Shown: positions 1 through 10,768, counted from the stretch's first letter. The stretch: DNA of 64,000 nt from XYD2-FULL-39-9 sp964561035 (GCA_964561035.1 CAZLNR010000003.1:1-64000), one strand, 5' to 3'. Translations and numbers: made by a program. The notes: generated by a model from the sequence alone, not told the origin.

Positions 1-27
1 GGATTTTATAAACAATCAATATGCAAT

Positions 28-54
28 AAAAAACCGCCTTTATAGCGGTTTTTT
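28..54 (-). terminator. Rho-independent terminator of the large secreted protein gene
   Basis: The stem AAAAAACCGC pairs with GCGGTTTTTT across a 7-base loop. It starts 17 bases past the minus-strand stop codon at 71. Poly-A and poly-T flanks make it usable in both directions, so it could also end a gene entering from the left. Confidence 0.85.
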
Positions 55-70
55 ATTTTGTTCTATTATT

Positions 71-3000
71 TTATTGATACAACGGGAACGTATTTACCGT
101 AGTTGGCAAGGCACCGTTATATTGGGTTACCCCGCTTGCATTTACTAACACCAGCGTTCCTCCGTGACCAGTATTGCTAAAACGTATTGTTGCTACACTG
201 CCATCATTAAAGTTAATGCGGGCGCCAGTTTCGGTAGCTGTATTATCGGCTACAGCACTGGTTACTTTATTATTTACACCAATGATGTGCAGGAATAAAG
301 ATTCGGTACCACTGCTATGTGCAGCCTCAGCACGCACACCGCTAAATACATTGGTAGTTGTCCAAGATACACCAGCTGGAGCCAATCTCCAGACATCTGC
401 TCGCTGACCATCAGCTGTAAATGTTAGCTGGTTACCAGAAATAGCTGGCGCGCCAGACATTTGCAACTGGAAGGTTCTTGGAGTGCCCGCAGTATTTGCA
501 ACAGCCCTATCAAAGAGCACCACTGCGCCTGATTTGATAAACAACATTTCACGTTCAGATTTTGCTACCAAGAATTGGTTGGTATATGGATCGGTGTATA
601 CCGGTCTAGTATTCATCAGTTCGTAAGTGAAGAGAGAACCGTCAGACAAAGCCAAGATTTGAGACGGAGCTGAACCTTCACGCTGAGAAGCAGAACCAAT
701 GCGAACTAAGTTATGGTATATTTCCTGACCATCAATACCACTGTTAGAACGCAAATTTGCGTCGTCAAATAGCCAAGTACCAGCAACATTTAACATAAAT
801 GAACCCTGATCTTTATGCGCATGACTTTGATCATACAACCCAGCGATAGTATGAAGAAGGATAGCATTAGTATTCCATGAAGAACGAGTATACAGGTTGC
901 CTGTGCCAGTACCAAAGTAAGTAGTGTTCAGGGTTGATAACGGACGAGCAGTAATGGTAGGCCAATCATTGATAAAGTCAGACCAATAACTTACGCTGTA
1001 CTGCATTTGAGGCACATTGGACTGAGCAAGCAGAGTCTTAATAGCTCCCGAAACTTGTTCATTCGGGTAGAGCGACATTAAGTTCTCAAGTAATTCACGG
1101 TGATAGTCATAGAATGTAGCGGTGGCATCACGGGATTGATCGCCAGTTGGCACAAACCTGTTAAGTGTTGGAGCCATTGAATTTGCCCACCAGAACATGG
1201 TGCCTAAGGTGTGCGGTGTTTGATTGGCAATATTTACACCCGTTGATTTTTCCCACCAGAAATACAATTTGAACAGACGTTTTTGGGCAGTACCATAACC
1301 AGTACCTTCCAAAGATCCACCGCCAGGCAAGCTATTGAATGCTGGAATTAATTGGGCTTGAATTTTTTCGTTGTAGAATTTATTGAGCCACTGAGCAGAC
1401 TGTGGATTTTCTCCGTAGGTTGCCAAACCAGTAAACATGGTGGCTTCTAAGAAAGAATAGTAGTAGTTATTGAATGGATCATTGAGCGACCAGCCAGACC
1501 ATGGATGATTAACACCTCCCCAGCGTACTTCATCTGGATCACCCCATAAATTATTGAGTACGGTATTCATGTAATTAATCCAGCGAGTCTTTTGAGCTGG
1601 AGTAAGCCTGTCGTTTGCCCAGTCGTATACAAGAGCAATATCGCCAACATAATCGCCAACTTCTAAGAAACTATCGCCGGCAACTACTGGACGCATACCG
1701 CCGTTTATTCTAGCCTCTTCGGCAGTTACAAATGCATCTACTTTGTTAATCGCAAAGGTTGCATAACGAACTTCGCCGGTTAAACGGTACATCAGTGCTG
1801 CAAACCAACCCTGGAACCCATAATTTGTACCTGGACTTGTTAATTCATTATTCACCATTGTTCTAAAGCGAGCAGCGCCAGCAGTATTACTGGTCAAAGC
1901 GCTTTGTAATCTGGTTAAGGTAGAAGAATCATTCAAAAGAATACGCGGGTTAGAAGTTGCCAAAGGTCGTACGGTAGCAACTGTAGGTGGCGTAGCAAAT
2001 GTTGCACCAACAGCTCGTGCCGCAGTCATAGAAACAGTACAAGTGCCAGTGCCAGTACAAACGCCGCTCCAACCAGAGAATGTATTCCCGTTGGCAGGTG
2101 TGGCAGTAAGAGTTACCGAAGTATTATTGGCAAAGTTTGCAGAACAAGTACTGCCACAGTTGATGCCATTTGGCAAAGAGGTAACGGTACCATTGCCAAC
2201 TTTGGAAACAGACAGCGTGTAGTTAGTAGTTGGAGTTGGAGTTGGAGTTGGAGTTGGAGTTGGCGTGGTTGTTGGGGTTGGGGTTGGTGATGTTACAACT
2301 GAACCTGAATAGCCGAGAGTTGAACGCATCCACCAATTAAATTTACGAGGAGGGTTAACTCTATATTTTGGCAAAGTGAGAGTCGTTCGAGTAGCATCGG
2401 TAAAAGCATGTACTGCACAAGATCGCAATTGCGCTTCACGAGCAGTCACAGCTGCTGTTGGCAAGTTAAGAGCTTGTTTTGCAGAAATTGCAAAGGATAA
2501 GATACTTGAAACATCAAGACAATGATCAAAGTCTCCTTCCGCTGGAGTTTCATTTAAGTATGGGCCGGTAGGACCGACAAGATAATAAGCCGCTTTAATA
2601 CCAGTAAACGCAGAGTCAAGTACACTTCCATCAAAATAACCATATTGTTCCATCCAGTCTGCATATTTACTTACCTGTTGTAATACTTCGGTGTTACCAG
2701 TTAACACATTAAGTCTGCGAGCGGCTTGGAAGTATAGAGCACTCATCCATGGGCTTGTAACAAGCTGAGAACCTCCACCGCCTTCATGCTTATCAACTGT
2801 AACAAGTGGCACGCCATTTCCTGCGTTTGCAATAGATGTCCATTGTGATACTAATGCATTTGCTCTAGCCAGAGCTGCAGAATCACCGGTTAACTCATAC
2901 CATGAAACTGCGGCCTCAAGAGCAAGACCAATTTCTCGCTCTGTCCATAAGTTTGCAGAACTTGGCTGATAAGTACTACTAAAATCACTCATCCAAGAAT

Positions 3001-5772
3001 TATAGATTCTTTGCGCAATTGGCCTATATTGAGAATCGCCAGTTTCTTTTTCATATAACAAGAACGGTGTTACATAACCATATTTAGTATCTCCATATCC
3101 TTTTGGAGTAAAAATTCCATTGGAATCAATATGGGTTCTGTAATAAGTAAAGTCAGATAAGAACTGCTGATACCAACGTGCTTTTTGAGTTGGATCGGTG
3201 GTTCTCTTGTATAAATAGTAACCTACAGAAGTTCTATCAAATAACCATGGCTCGTAAGTAGTTTCTGTATAATTCCAATTACCGCTATTTGCGCTAAAAT
3301 TTGGATCAACTGTATGACCTTCAAAATTCCAATTACGTGCCCAAGTTTCAGCGAATTTAATAAGAGGGGCATCGGCTGGATCGTTTAAATTAAATGCTGG
3401 ATATGACATGCTTGAACCTGGTGTCGGTGTAGGAGTAGGTACAGGTGTAGGTGTAGGNNNNNNNNNNNNNNNNNNNNNNNNNNNNNNNNNNNNNNNNNNN
3501 NNNNNNNNNNNNNNNNNNNNNNNNNNNNNNNNNNNNNNNNNNNNNNNNNNNNNNNNNATGACATGCTTGAACCTGGTGTCGGTGTAGGAGTAGGTACAGG
3601 TGTAGGTGTAGGTGTAGGTGTAGGTGTAGGGTTAGGTGTGGAATATGCTGCTAGATAATCTTGAACTGAGTAACCATCTGCACCAGCATCATAATTTACT
3701 TGCCACCAGTTAAACCCGCTCCCTGATACTGGCCCAGATACTATTGTACCCAAAGAACCTAACACTTGGGTACCAAGTAAAGTTCCAGCTGTGCTTGGAG
3801 TCGAGCGAACATTTAAATTCGCAGTTGTCTGCACTCGCTGGCCAACTGAAAATATACCAGTTGGATTTGGTGTTGGGTTGGTTTGTGTGGTTTGAGCACT
3901 GCAACTAGCAGTTGTACCTCCATTTGAACCCGCGCATGTCCAAGACCATGGACCAGAACCAGACACAGAGCTTGCACTACCAGTAGAGCATAAACCGGTA
4001 GTAGGAGCTGAAGAAAGTGTTGCGTTATTTGAAGAACCACAAGTACCGTTAACGGGAGAAACTGCTACAGGAATTGTAATTCCATTAACTACAACCGAGG
4101 CGTCATCTAGCAGCACATTTTGTAACGGAGCACTGCCTTCTTGGAAAATACCAACACGTACTCGATCTAAATCTCTACTACTGTCTAAGTTTACATTTAA
4201 AGAAATATTTTTATCTCCAGTTGTCGCGTTAACACTCGCACATTCTTGAAGTGAACTGCCTACAGCGTAATCAACAAGAGCACAGAAAGAAATTTTTGAA
4301 GCTGACGCTACAGTAGGCCTTGCCTTAATTGACGCAACAAGCAAATTTGATTTTTTATTTGGAAAACTAGCTAAGCTGCGACCTGTCCACAAAATACTAT
4401 CGCCGTAACCTGCAATATTAATCACAAGACTACGATTGCCGCTTATAGGGTTAACTGTAGTAACATTAACTGATGTTCCACCTTGGTTTGGCTCAAAATC
4501 TGAGGTGTTTAATTCAAAACCAGGATCTTGAATTAAATTATCACCAGTTGCAGATGCTGGAGGTTGTGTAGTTGCGCCTACAAAAGTTGCAGCCACAGTT
4601 CTGGCTGCTGTCATAGATACAGTACATGTTCCGGCACCCGAGCATGCCCCAGTCCAACCGGAGAATGTATTACCTGCAGATGGAGAAGCAGTTAACGTAA
4701 CTGATGTGTTATTAGCAAAGGAAGCGGAACAAGTTGAGCCACAAGTGATACCTGCTGGCTGCGAAGTAACCGTACCGTTGCCTGACTTTGTAACTGTAAG
4801 AGCAAACATTGTTGGAGCGGTCTGAGAAAATTGAGCACTGCAACTAGCAGTTGTACCTCCATTTGAACCCGCGCATGTCCAAGACCATGGACCAGAACCA
4901 GACACAGAGCTTGCACTACCAGTAGAGCATAAACCGGTAGTAGGAGCTGAAGAAAGTGTTGCGTTATTTGAAGAACCACAAGTACCGTTGACTGCGGTTG
5001 GAACAGGAGAAGAAACCATTTGAGCGCTACAACTAGCAGTTGAACCGCCATTTTCACCCGCGCATGTCCAAGACCATGGACCAGAACCAGACACAGAGCT
5101 TGCACTACCAGTAGAGCATAAACCGGTAGTAGGAGCTGAAGAAAGTGTTGCGTTATTTGAAGAACCACAAGTACCGTTGACTGCGGTTGGAGCAGGAGCA
5201 GGAGCGCCAGCAGAAATACCTGCTAAAACAACTGATACATCGTCAATTAACACTCCGCTCAAAGCCTGGCTTCCTTCTTGGAAAATACCAAGACGAACCT
5301 GCTCTAAGTCCTTACTGTTATTCAAGGCAAAACTGAGAGTAACTGTACCTTTATCACCGACAGACCCGCTTACTTCAGTACAATTTTTTACAAATTCACC
5401 ATCAGCATAATCTATTAAACCACAAAAAGAAATGCCAGAGGCAGAACTTGCAGTAGCTTTAATACGAGCTGAGGCAGTAAATTGAGACGATCTTTTAGTG
5501 GCAAAAGTAGAAAGATCTTTTCCTGCCCACAAAACACTATCTCCATAACCGCTGATTCCTACAGACAAACTTCGAGAACCGCTTATCGGATTTGCTGTAT
5601 TAATATTTACCGATGTACCGGCCTGATTTGGCTCGAAATTTGAAAGGCTGGTTTCAAAACCAGGATCTTCAATTAAATTACTATCAGCCAATGCTGAAGG
5701 TAAATTTAAAATGGAATAGGCAAACAAGCCAAAAACGGCTAGCAGTACCGATATTCCAAGTGGTTTCCTCAT
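71..5772 (-). CDS. Very large secreted modular protein with heparinase-like C-terminus (split by assembly gap)
   Basis: Collapsing the 55-base overlap around the N gap joins two open frames exactly, giving about 1,848 residues from the ATG at 5772 (1,850 from the in-frame ATG at 5778). Order: signal peptide (about 1-30); two related carbohydrate-binding-like modules (about 34-190 and 412-570, each beginning with an L-I-x-D-P-G-F-E motif); three Cys-rich cassettes ending in ASCSAQ; a divergent InlB-type repeat (about 325-398); an SH3-like module (about 645-713); a Pro-Thr linker; an alpha-toroid-like domain; a second Pro-Thr linker and InlB-type repeat; and a C-terminal region like heparinase II/III or alginate lyases, with SHAHKDQGSF. 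I infer an exported or surface polysaccharide-degrading protein. Substrate and activity are unknown. No sortase motif is visible. The exact join depends on the true linker repeat number. Confidence 0.8.
3403..3612. repeat. 55-bp exact direct repeat flanking assembly gap 1
   Basis: Positions 3403-3457 and 3558-3612 are identical over 55 bases, with exactly 100 N between them. This is the signature of two contigs whose ends overlap by the assembler's k-mer and were scaffolded without merging. One copy plus the Ns is probably absent from the real chromosome. The repeat lies in the hexanucleotide Pro-Thr linker, so the linker length is uncertain. Confidence 0.9.
3458..3557. other. Assembly gap of 100 N
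   Basis: A run of exactly 100 N interrupts the Pro-Thr linker of the large secreted protein. The length is a conventional placeholder and not a measured size. Confidence 0.98.
3893..4050 (-). repeat. 158-bp Cys-rich cassette, copy 3 of the protein order
   Basis: This is one of three 158-bp cassettes, all inside the large secreted protein gene. It encodes the Cys-rich module with CGSSNNATL at its start and WSWTCAG near its end. It is almost identical in DNA to the copy at 4832-4989, pointing to recent duplication or gene conversion. Confidence 0.85.
4832..4989 (-). repeat. 158-bp Cys-rich cassette, copy 2
   Basis: This is the middle cassette of the protein order. Its DNA closely matches 3893-4050. 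The near identity keeps an alternative frame open in all copies, which produces spurious overlapping ORFs. Confidence 0.85.
5021..5178 (-). repeat. 158-bp Cys-rich cassette, copy 1
   Basis: This is the cassette nearest the N-terminus. It is slightly diverged at the end that encodes the C-terminal part of the module (ENGGSTAS instead of SNGGTTAS) and otherwise matches the other two. It sits 31 bases from copy 2, separated by a short linker. Confidence 0.85.
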
Positions 5773-5804
5773 GCTCATAGGAATGTGAATTAAGAATTAT
5801 TAAA

Positions 5805-6302
5805 TTATTTTATTTTTTTTATCCAAAGACTTTGACCGGCGCAAATCGCAACCGCTAAAGCATCCGCCGCATCATCTGAGGTGATTTTTTCTTTTACTCC
5901 TAAAATTGTGCCTACAATCTTTTGCATCTGCGATTTTTCTGCTCGGCCATACCCTGTAATTGCTTGTTTTACTTGCAATGGAGTAAATTCATCTATAGGA
6001 AGATGATTTTCTACACCAGTCAACAAAATTACACCTCTTGCTTGACCTACTTCTATAGCCGTTTTAACATTTTTAAAGAAAAAAAGTTCTTCTACCGCCA
6101 TCCTTGTCGGCTTATACTTTTCAATAATTTTCAATAGTTCTTTATGTATTTCCGCTATTCTTTCTATAAAACTATGCTTTCCTGAAGTTTCTACACAACC
6201 ATAGGCAACTGCCTCCCATTCACCTTTTTTTCCTTTTTTTATTAATCCATACCCCATTCTGCCAAACCCAGGATCAATTCCCAAAATTATCTCTTCCTTC
6301 AT
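5805..6302 (-). CDS. ruvC: Holliday junction resolvase RuvC
   Basis: RuvC is the endonuclease that cuts Holliday junctions together with RuvAB. The 165-residue protein is of normal length and keeps the four acidic catalytic residues: Asp10 in GIDPG, Glu71 in VEELFF, and Asp144 and Asp147 in DDAADALA. The ATG at 6302 is preferred to an upstream GTG at 6314, which adds only four residues unlike the family. It lies 17 bases after yebC on the same strand, the common yebC-ruvC pairing. ruvA and ruvB do not follow; the next gene downstream is the large secreted protein, so they must be elsewhere. Confidence 0.95.
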   Translation of the reverse strand: MKEEIILGIDPGFGRMGYGLIKKGKKGEWEAVAYGCVETSGKHSFIERIAEIHKELLKIIEKYKPTRMAVEELFFFKNVKTAIEVGQARGVILLTGVENHLPIDEFTPLQVKQAITGYGRAEKSQMQKIVGTILGVKEKITSDDAADALAVAICAGQSLWIKKIK

Positions 6303-6319
6303 ACAATAGGGCACAAGCC

Positions 6320-7048
6320 TTAGTTCGCGTTTGTAAAATAATCCTCCACATCATCATTTTCCTCCAAATTTTCAAATAATTTATTTAATTGTTCTTCTGT
6401 TTCGGGATTAACCCTTACCATTTCTTTTGCTTTCCATTGTAGACCAGATTCTGTCGGCTCTAAGCCAATTTCTTTTATTTTAGCCAAAACCGACTGTAAA
6501 TTCTCAATTTTTGCTTGAATTTCTATGTCTTCTTCTTGAATTTGCACATCTTCAGCGCCTGCGTCTGCCATCTTGAGCTCAAAATCTTCAAATGATATCT
6601 TTTTATTATTTATTTCCTCTAATTTTAGCAAAACTACTCCCCGCTGCCCAAACATCCATTGCACACTTCCTGCCCCTGCCATTGTTCCACCGTGAGTTGA
6701 AAAAATATGTTTTAAGTCTGAAACTGTTCTATTTTTATTATCTGTAAGACACTTTACTATTATTGCCGTTCCTCCCGGACCATAGCCCTCATAGGTTGCC
6801 TCTTCAATTTGCTCTCCTGCCAACTCCCCTGTACCACGCTTTACAGCTCTGTCTATATTATCTTTGGGCATGCCAACGCTTTTTGCCTTTTCTATTGCCA
6901 GCCGCAAAGCGAAGTTCATAGTCGGATCTCCGCCGCTTTTGGCAGCAACCGTAATTAGTTTGGAAATTTTTGTAAACTGTCCGCTGCGCATGGCATCTTG
7001 CTTACCTTTTCTTGCCTGAATATTATGCCATTTACTGTGCCCGGACAT
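6320..7048 (-). CDS. yebC: YebC/PmpR-family protein
   Basis: The 242-residue protein begins with MSGHSKWHNIQ, the hallmark N-terminus of the YebC/TACO1 family, and runs the full family length. Members are described as DNA-binding regulators or as factors that help ribosomes through difficult peptides. Recognisable blocks are the basic segment after the start, the glycine-rich stretch YEGYGPGGTAIIV and the acidic C-terminus. It is followed by ruvC and probably co-transcribed with it. A 70-base gap separates it from the Memo-CapA gene upstream. Confidence 0.95.
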   Translation of the reverse strand: MSGHSKWHNIQARKGKQDAMRSGQFTKISKLITVAAKSGGDPTMNFALRLAIEKAKSVGMPKDNIDRAVKRGTGELAGEQIEEATYEGYGPGGTAIIVKCLTDNKNRTVSDLKHIFSTHGGTMAGAGSVQWMFGQRGVVLLKLEEINNKKISFEDFELKMADAGAEDVQIQEEDIEIQAKIENLQSVLAKIKEIGLEPTESGLQWKAKEMVRVNPETEEQLNKLFENLEENDDVEDYFTNAN

Positions 7049-7118
7049 ACAACAAATTTTTTAACGAAAATTTATATTGATAATTAAATTATACCATTTT
7101 TTTGAGAAAAAATCAAGG

Positions 7119-8939
7119 TTAAATCTCAATTTTTTTATCACCAAGACGACTATTCTTCTTAAACCAGTCAAAAAATCCATTTTTTTGCTCGCCCACCATT
7201 AACTGTACTTGGGATTTTTTAGAAAAAAATGGCATTACCTGCGCTTTTATCTCCCCACTATCCTCCAAAATCAGACCAACACTTATTCCTTCTTGAGTTT
7301 CTTTAGAGAAATACTGATCAAAAATAAAATTACCGAGAGAATAAAAGATAAATTTACCTTTATATACTTCTGCTTCTTGGATTACATGCGGATGATGCCC
7401 GATAATAACATCAACACCCCAATCCACCAGCTGGTGCGCAATATTTTGCTGTTTGGTATTAGAATTTCGCTTATATTCTTCTCCCCAATGAATATTTACT
7501 ATTACAAACTTTGACTTACCTTTAGCATCTACCACTGCCTGTTTCACTTTTTTCATATCCATCTCACCTTCTGTGGCATTTAAGCCAATAAAGGCAACGG
7601 TAAACGGCAGTCCTTGCTCTTGTCCGGCAAAATAGGTATATTCCGAACCTTGATGATACTCATCACCAAAATAGCCAAGCTCGTTTTTTTGCAGCACCTC
7701 CCGTGTAAAAGCCACATTTTGCTTTCCCATGTCATAGGAATGATTGTTGGCTAAATTGAATGCGTCAAACCCATATGATTTCAGCTGTATAGCTAGTGCC
7801 GGATCAAAACGAAACGCGATACTTTTACTAGTTTGCACTCGTACTGGCGCAAACGGACCTTCCAGGTTGGCAATATACATGTTTACGCCTGTAAAAAACC
7901 TATCCTCTTGACCGCGCAGATTAGCAAAAACATAATTTAGCCCATCTTTATTCATATTAAGCACCACATGCCGATCTAGCATTATGTCACCAAAGAATTG
8001 CAGAGTAGCGCCAGATTTTTTGGACGGCACACCTTCCGTATAATAACCAATAACATGACTAGTGGTTTCAGGTAAATCATTACCTATAATACGACCACTG
8101 TTGGTATGAGAAAATAAAGAAAAAAATTGAGATTGTTTATTTTGGTTATACTTTAATAACGCATACAAACTTGGCTGACTATCTACTTCTAGATTATTTA
8201 AATTTTCCAAGTTGGCGCTCTCCAGGACATTAAGCGATAATTCATCATGAAAATCTGCAGCTGATTTTGGTAAATAATGAGAAAAATCAACACTAGCTAA
8301 AAATAGCACCTTACCTTTGCTCTTTGCAAGAAATTCAACCAATTCATCAAGACGGTTATTTGCAGTGCTATTTTTAATAATTAAAGGCACAACTGTGGCC
8401 TTGGGCCAGGTTTTTTTTACAAACGGCACTAGAGCAGAAATACTATGCTCATCGCCTATTATCGCCGGACTTGCTGACGCAAAATGCTCATCAATAATGG
8501 TGTCAATTAATTTTTTGTTCGTATCCACAATTCCGTATGGCGTCTGCCAATCTAAACGACTAGTAATAATCGCGTCTGAACCGATTTGCTTGTGATTAGG
8601 ACCGATAATTATCACCGTATTAAATTTTTGACTAGCCAGACTGTTAAAAAAAGAACCAATAAACTGCCCAGCAATTAAATGGTGTGGCATAACTGCTGAA
8701 AAGACAGGGTTGCTTATTTTTTCTTGCATCTGAAGATTGGAAAAAAATACATCGTAGAAACCTTTATCCATAGAATAGGCTTGATGCATTTGAGAATCTA
8801 CGGGCAACTGTTTATAAGTTCCCAACACAGGCAACTGAACTATCTGGCGATTATAAAACCAAAAACCAAGCACTGCCGCTATTGTTGCCAACAAGAACAC
8901 TCCAACAATATAGACGAGCCACCTGGTTTTAAAAAACAT
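7119..8939 (-). CDS. Membrane-anchored Memo-like and CapA-like fusion protein
   Basis: The 606-residue protein has an N-terminal membrane segment (about 5-28). The next region resembles the Memo family (AmmeMemoRadiSam system protein B), with IIGPNHKQIG, GDEHSISALVPF and LASVDFSHYL. The last 300 residues resemble the CapA/PgsA metallophosphatase family, with GDIMLDRH, NLEGPF, LANNHSYDMG, NIHWGEEY, GHHPHVIQ and SLGNFIFDQ. CapA-family proteins take part in poly-gamma-glutamate capsule formation, but the CapB/PgsB and PgsC partners are absent here, so that role is not supported. The ATG at 8939 was chosen because the longer form starts inside the preceding gene. It lies 8 bases after the unknown 606-residue protein, so the two are probably co-transcribed and may act together at the cell surface. 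Confidence 0.85.
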   Translation of the reverse strand: MFFKTRWLVYIVGVFLLATIAAVLGFWFYNRQIVQLPVLGTYKQLPVDSQMHQAYSMDKGFYDVFFSNLQMQEKISNPVFSAVMPHHLIAGQFIGSFFNSLASQKFNTVIIIGPNHKQIGSDAIITSRLDWQTPYGIVDTNKKLIDTIIDEHFASASPAIIGDEHSISALVPFVKKTWPKATVVPLIIKNSTANNRLDELVEFLAKSKGKVLFLASVDFSHYLPKSAADFHDELSLNVLESANLENLNNLEVDSQPSLYALLKYNQNKQSQFFSLFSHTNSGRIIGNDLPETTSHVIGYYTEGVPSKKSGATLQFFGDIMLDRHVVLNMNKDGLNYVFANLRGQEDRFFTGVNMYIANLEGPFAPVRVQTSKSIAFRFDPALAIQLKSYGFDAFNLANNHSYDMGKQNVAFTREVLQKNELGYFGDEYHQGSEYTYFAGQEQGLPFTVAFIGLNATEGEMDMKKVKQAVVDAKGKSKFVIVNIHWGEEYKRNSNTKQQNIAHQLVDWGVDVIIGHHPHVIQEAEVYKGKFIFYSLGNFIFDQYFSKETQEGISVGLILEDSGEIKAQVMPFFSKKSQVQLMVGEQKNGFFDWFKKNSRLGDKKIEI

Positions 8940-8947
8940 AGAATTTT

Positions 8948-10768
8948 CTATTTGCGAATTACCCCTCCCCACTCAATTACCGTAAATCCTTTGCGTTGCG
9001 GCGTGCGACCCAAATTAAGCTGTGCGACTTCTTTCGGTTCGTCAAGCGGCGTAAAGTCCATTAAAATTCGCACTACCGTATCTGGGCGCGGAGAAATAGT
9101 AAGCGGAGCTAGTTGATTCATTTGTTGAGTGCCTAAAAATGTTACAAAATAATAGGGCTTAGCTTGCATACGAGGCAGCCAGAATTCCATAAAATCTTTT
9201 GTTTCCTGCTGATTTAAACCGAGTTGAGCTAATTTTTTTGGAAGCTCAATACTAATATCTTCTTTTTTAATAACAAATCCTTTATCCGGCTGTTGATATA
9301 CATCTCCCGTGCCTTCCCAAAACAAGTATGGGTATTGCTTGCCAGATTTTAATTCTGTTAGTTTGCCATCTGGCTGTGCCTTTACCTGCCAGCCACCATT
9401 ATAAAATGGATCAGAGTAAGTCATCCCACCTTTTGGCTCAACTTTAACTGATACATTGGTAGTTGTTTCTGGATAGAGATAAATAACCGGCTTTCCACAT
9501 TCAGCTGGAATAATAAAACGCTTATTTTGCATCTTAATTAGTCTGCCAAATGGATCTACCCAGAATATTATTGGTTTTAGGGTAACAAATTGCTCATAGC
9601 TTACCTTATAACCATTTTCTTGAGGGAAATAAGCATGTTCATAAAATGATTTTAATAAACGATGGTTCTTATCTTTGAGTTCATATATATTATCTCCTTT
9701 ACTGTTTTTGCCTACTACTTCTAAAGTAGTTGCCACAGTAATATCTGAGGATGTAACAACAGAAATATAATTCATAGCTCCGCAACCACCTTGGTCACCG
9801 TACATATATTCATATCCATTCCACGACCCATCATTCCAAACAATTTGCGCTAAAGAGCTATTTTTATTAAAGAAATCGGGTTCTAAAGCATAAGCAGCTC
9901 GTGTACTGTCAGGGCCACGCAAATAAAAACCACCAGTAACGGCCGAAGTGTACACGGTGCCAAATTGAGAATCGGTAAATGATAATACTTCTGCCCTATC
10001 AGAAACACTATTAAAGCCAACACGTTCTGATATAGGATAGATTCCTTTAAGAATTAAAGTTTGCCGATCGTTTTGTCCTTTTAAAATTTTAGGAAAATCA
10101 AGTTTTGAAATTCTAAAATTAAAATCAAGTTTTACTAATTTTTGTGAAGAACTACCAAATGTGTCTAATTGAGCTTGTAAGGAAGCCATCGAATCAGAGG
10201 AGTATGTTAAGTCATATCCATTCCACCAAGAATACTTAACCAAAACCGTAAGCTCTTTTTTAAAATCTAATATATAGAAATACCAGGGATCACCGGGGCC
10301 TTCTGGAGGAATTTCCACCAACAAGAGTCTACCTTTTTCTCCACCAGTTTCAAATTTACCTACTTCATAGTACTTACTTTGAAGATACGGGTTTGGTTCT
10401 GGCTCATAAGCAGAGCTCGGAGCAATATCATTCTGGAACCACTTCAAATTTTCAATCTGTTTTGGCTGAGACCAAACAATCTTTGAGGCAATTTCCGCAG
10501 GTAAAGAGGTGGTAGGAAAACTAAAACTTACTGGCTCAGGCGGACTATCAATACTATTTGGTATTGGCTCTTCTGCAGGCACATTGTTAATTGAAGGCGA
10601 GTATACAGGAATATTAACCACAAGTTCATTTTTATTTTTATGCTGCGAAAAAAAGTAACCACCTAATGTCGCTGCCACCACCACAAGCACACCAACAAAA
10701 AATAATATGCTTTTTATTTTCCAAGATAGTTTTGATTCTAAAGGAGTAAAATCTTCTTCTGGCAACAT
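8948..10768 (-). CDS. Membrane-anchored protein of unknown function with CGKPVIYLYPE motif
   Basis: I do not recognise a named family. The 606-residue protein has a short cytoplasmic start, one membrane segment (about 20-42), a Pro/Ser-rich linker and a long predicted extracellular part. In its C-terminal half the motif CGKPVIYLYPE opens a region that reads as a beta-rich domain (TNVSVKVEPKGG) followed by FWEGTGD. I have the impression that this motif occurs in other uncharacterised bacterial surface proteins; this is recollection only. No catalytic signature is evident. The gene runs tightly into the Memo-CapA fusion. Confidence 0.75.
   Translation of the reverse strand: MLPEEDFTPLESKLSWKIKSILFFVGVLVVVAATLGGYFFSQHKNKNELVVNIPVYSPSINNVPAEEPIPNSIDSPPEPVSFSFPTTSLPAEIASKIVWSQPKQIENLKWFQNDIAPSSAYEPEPNPYLQSKYYEVGKFETGGEKGRLLLVEIPPEGPGDPWYFYILDFKKELTVLVKYSWWNGYDLTYSSDSMASLQAQLDTFGSSSQKLVKLDFNFRISKLDFPKILKGQNDRQTLILKGIYPISERVGFNSVSDRAEVLSFTDSQFGTVYTSAVTGGFYLRGPDSTRAAYALEPDFFNKNSSLAQIVWNDGSWNGYEYMYGDQGGCGAMNYISVVTSSDITVATTLEVVGKNSKGDNIYELKDKNHRLLKSFYEHAYFPQENGYKVSYEQFVTLKPIIFWVDPFGRLIKMQNKRFIIPAECGKPVIYLYPETTTNVSVKVEPKGGMTYSDPFYNGGWQVKAQPDGKLTELKSGKQYPYLFWEGTGDVYQQPDKGFVIKKEDISIELPKKLAQLGLNQQETKDFMEFWLPRMQAKPYYFVTFLGTQQMNQLAPLTISPRPDTVVRILMDFTPLDEPKEVAQLNLGRTPQRKGFTVIEWGGVIRK

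Noticed and set aside
3570..3640. Hexanucleotide tandem repeat as a CRISPR or variable-number locus
   Set aside because: The repeat encodes Pro-Thr pairs of a linker in the large secreted protein and has no spacers.
4692..5168. 158-residue open frame with repeats in another frame
   Set aside because: It is a shadow of the Cys-rich cassettes, which keep the alternative frame open because the DNA is repeated.
7119..8939. Poly-gamma-glutamate capsule system
   Set aside because: Only a CapA-like domain is present, without CapB/PgsB and CapC/PgsC.
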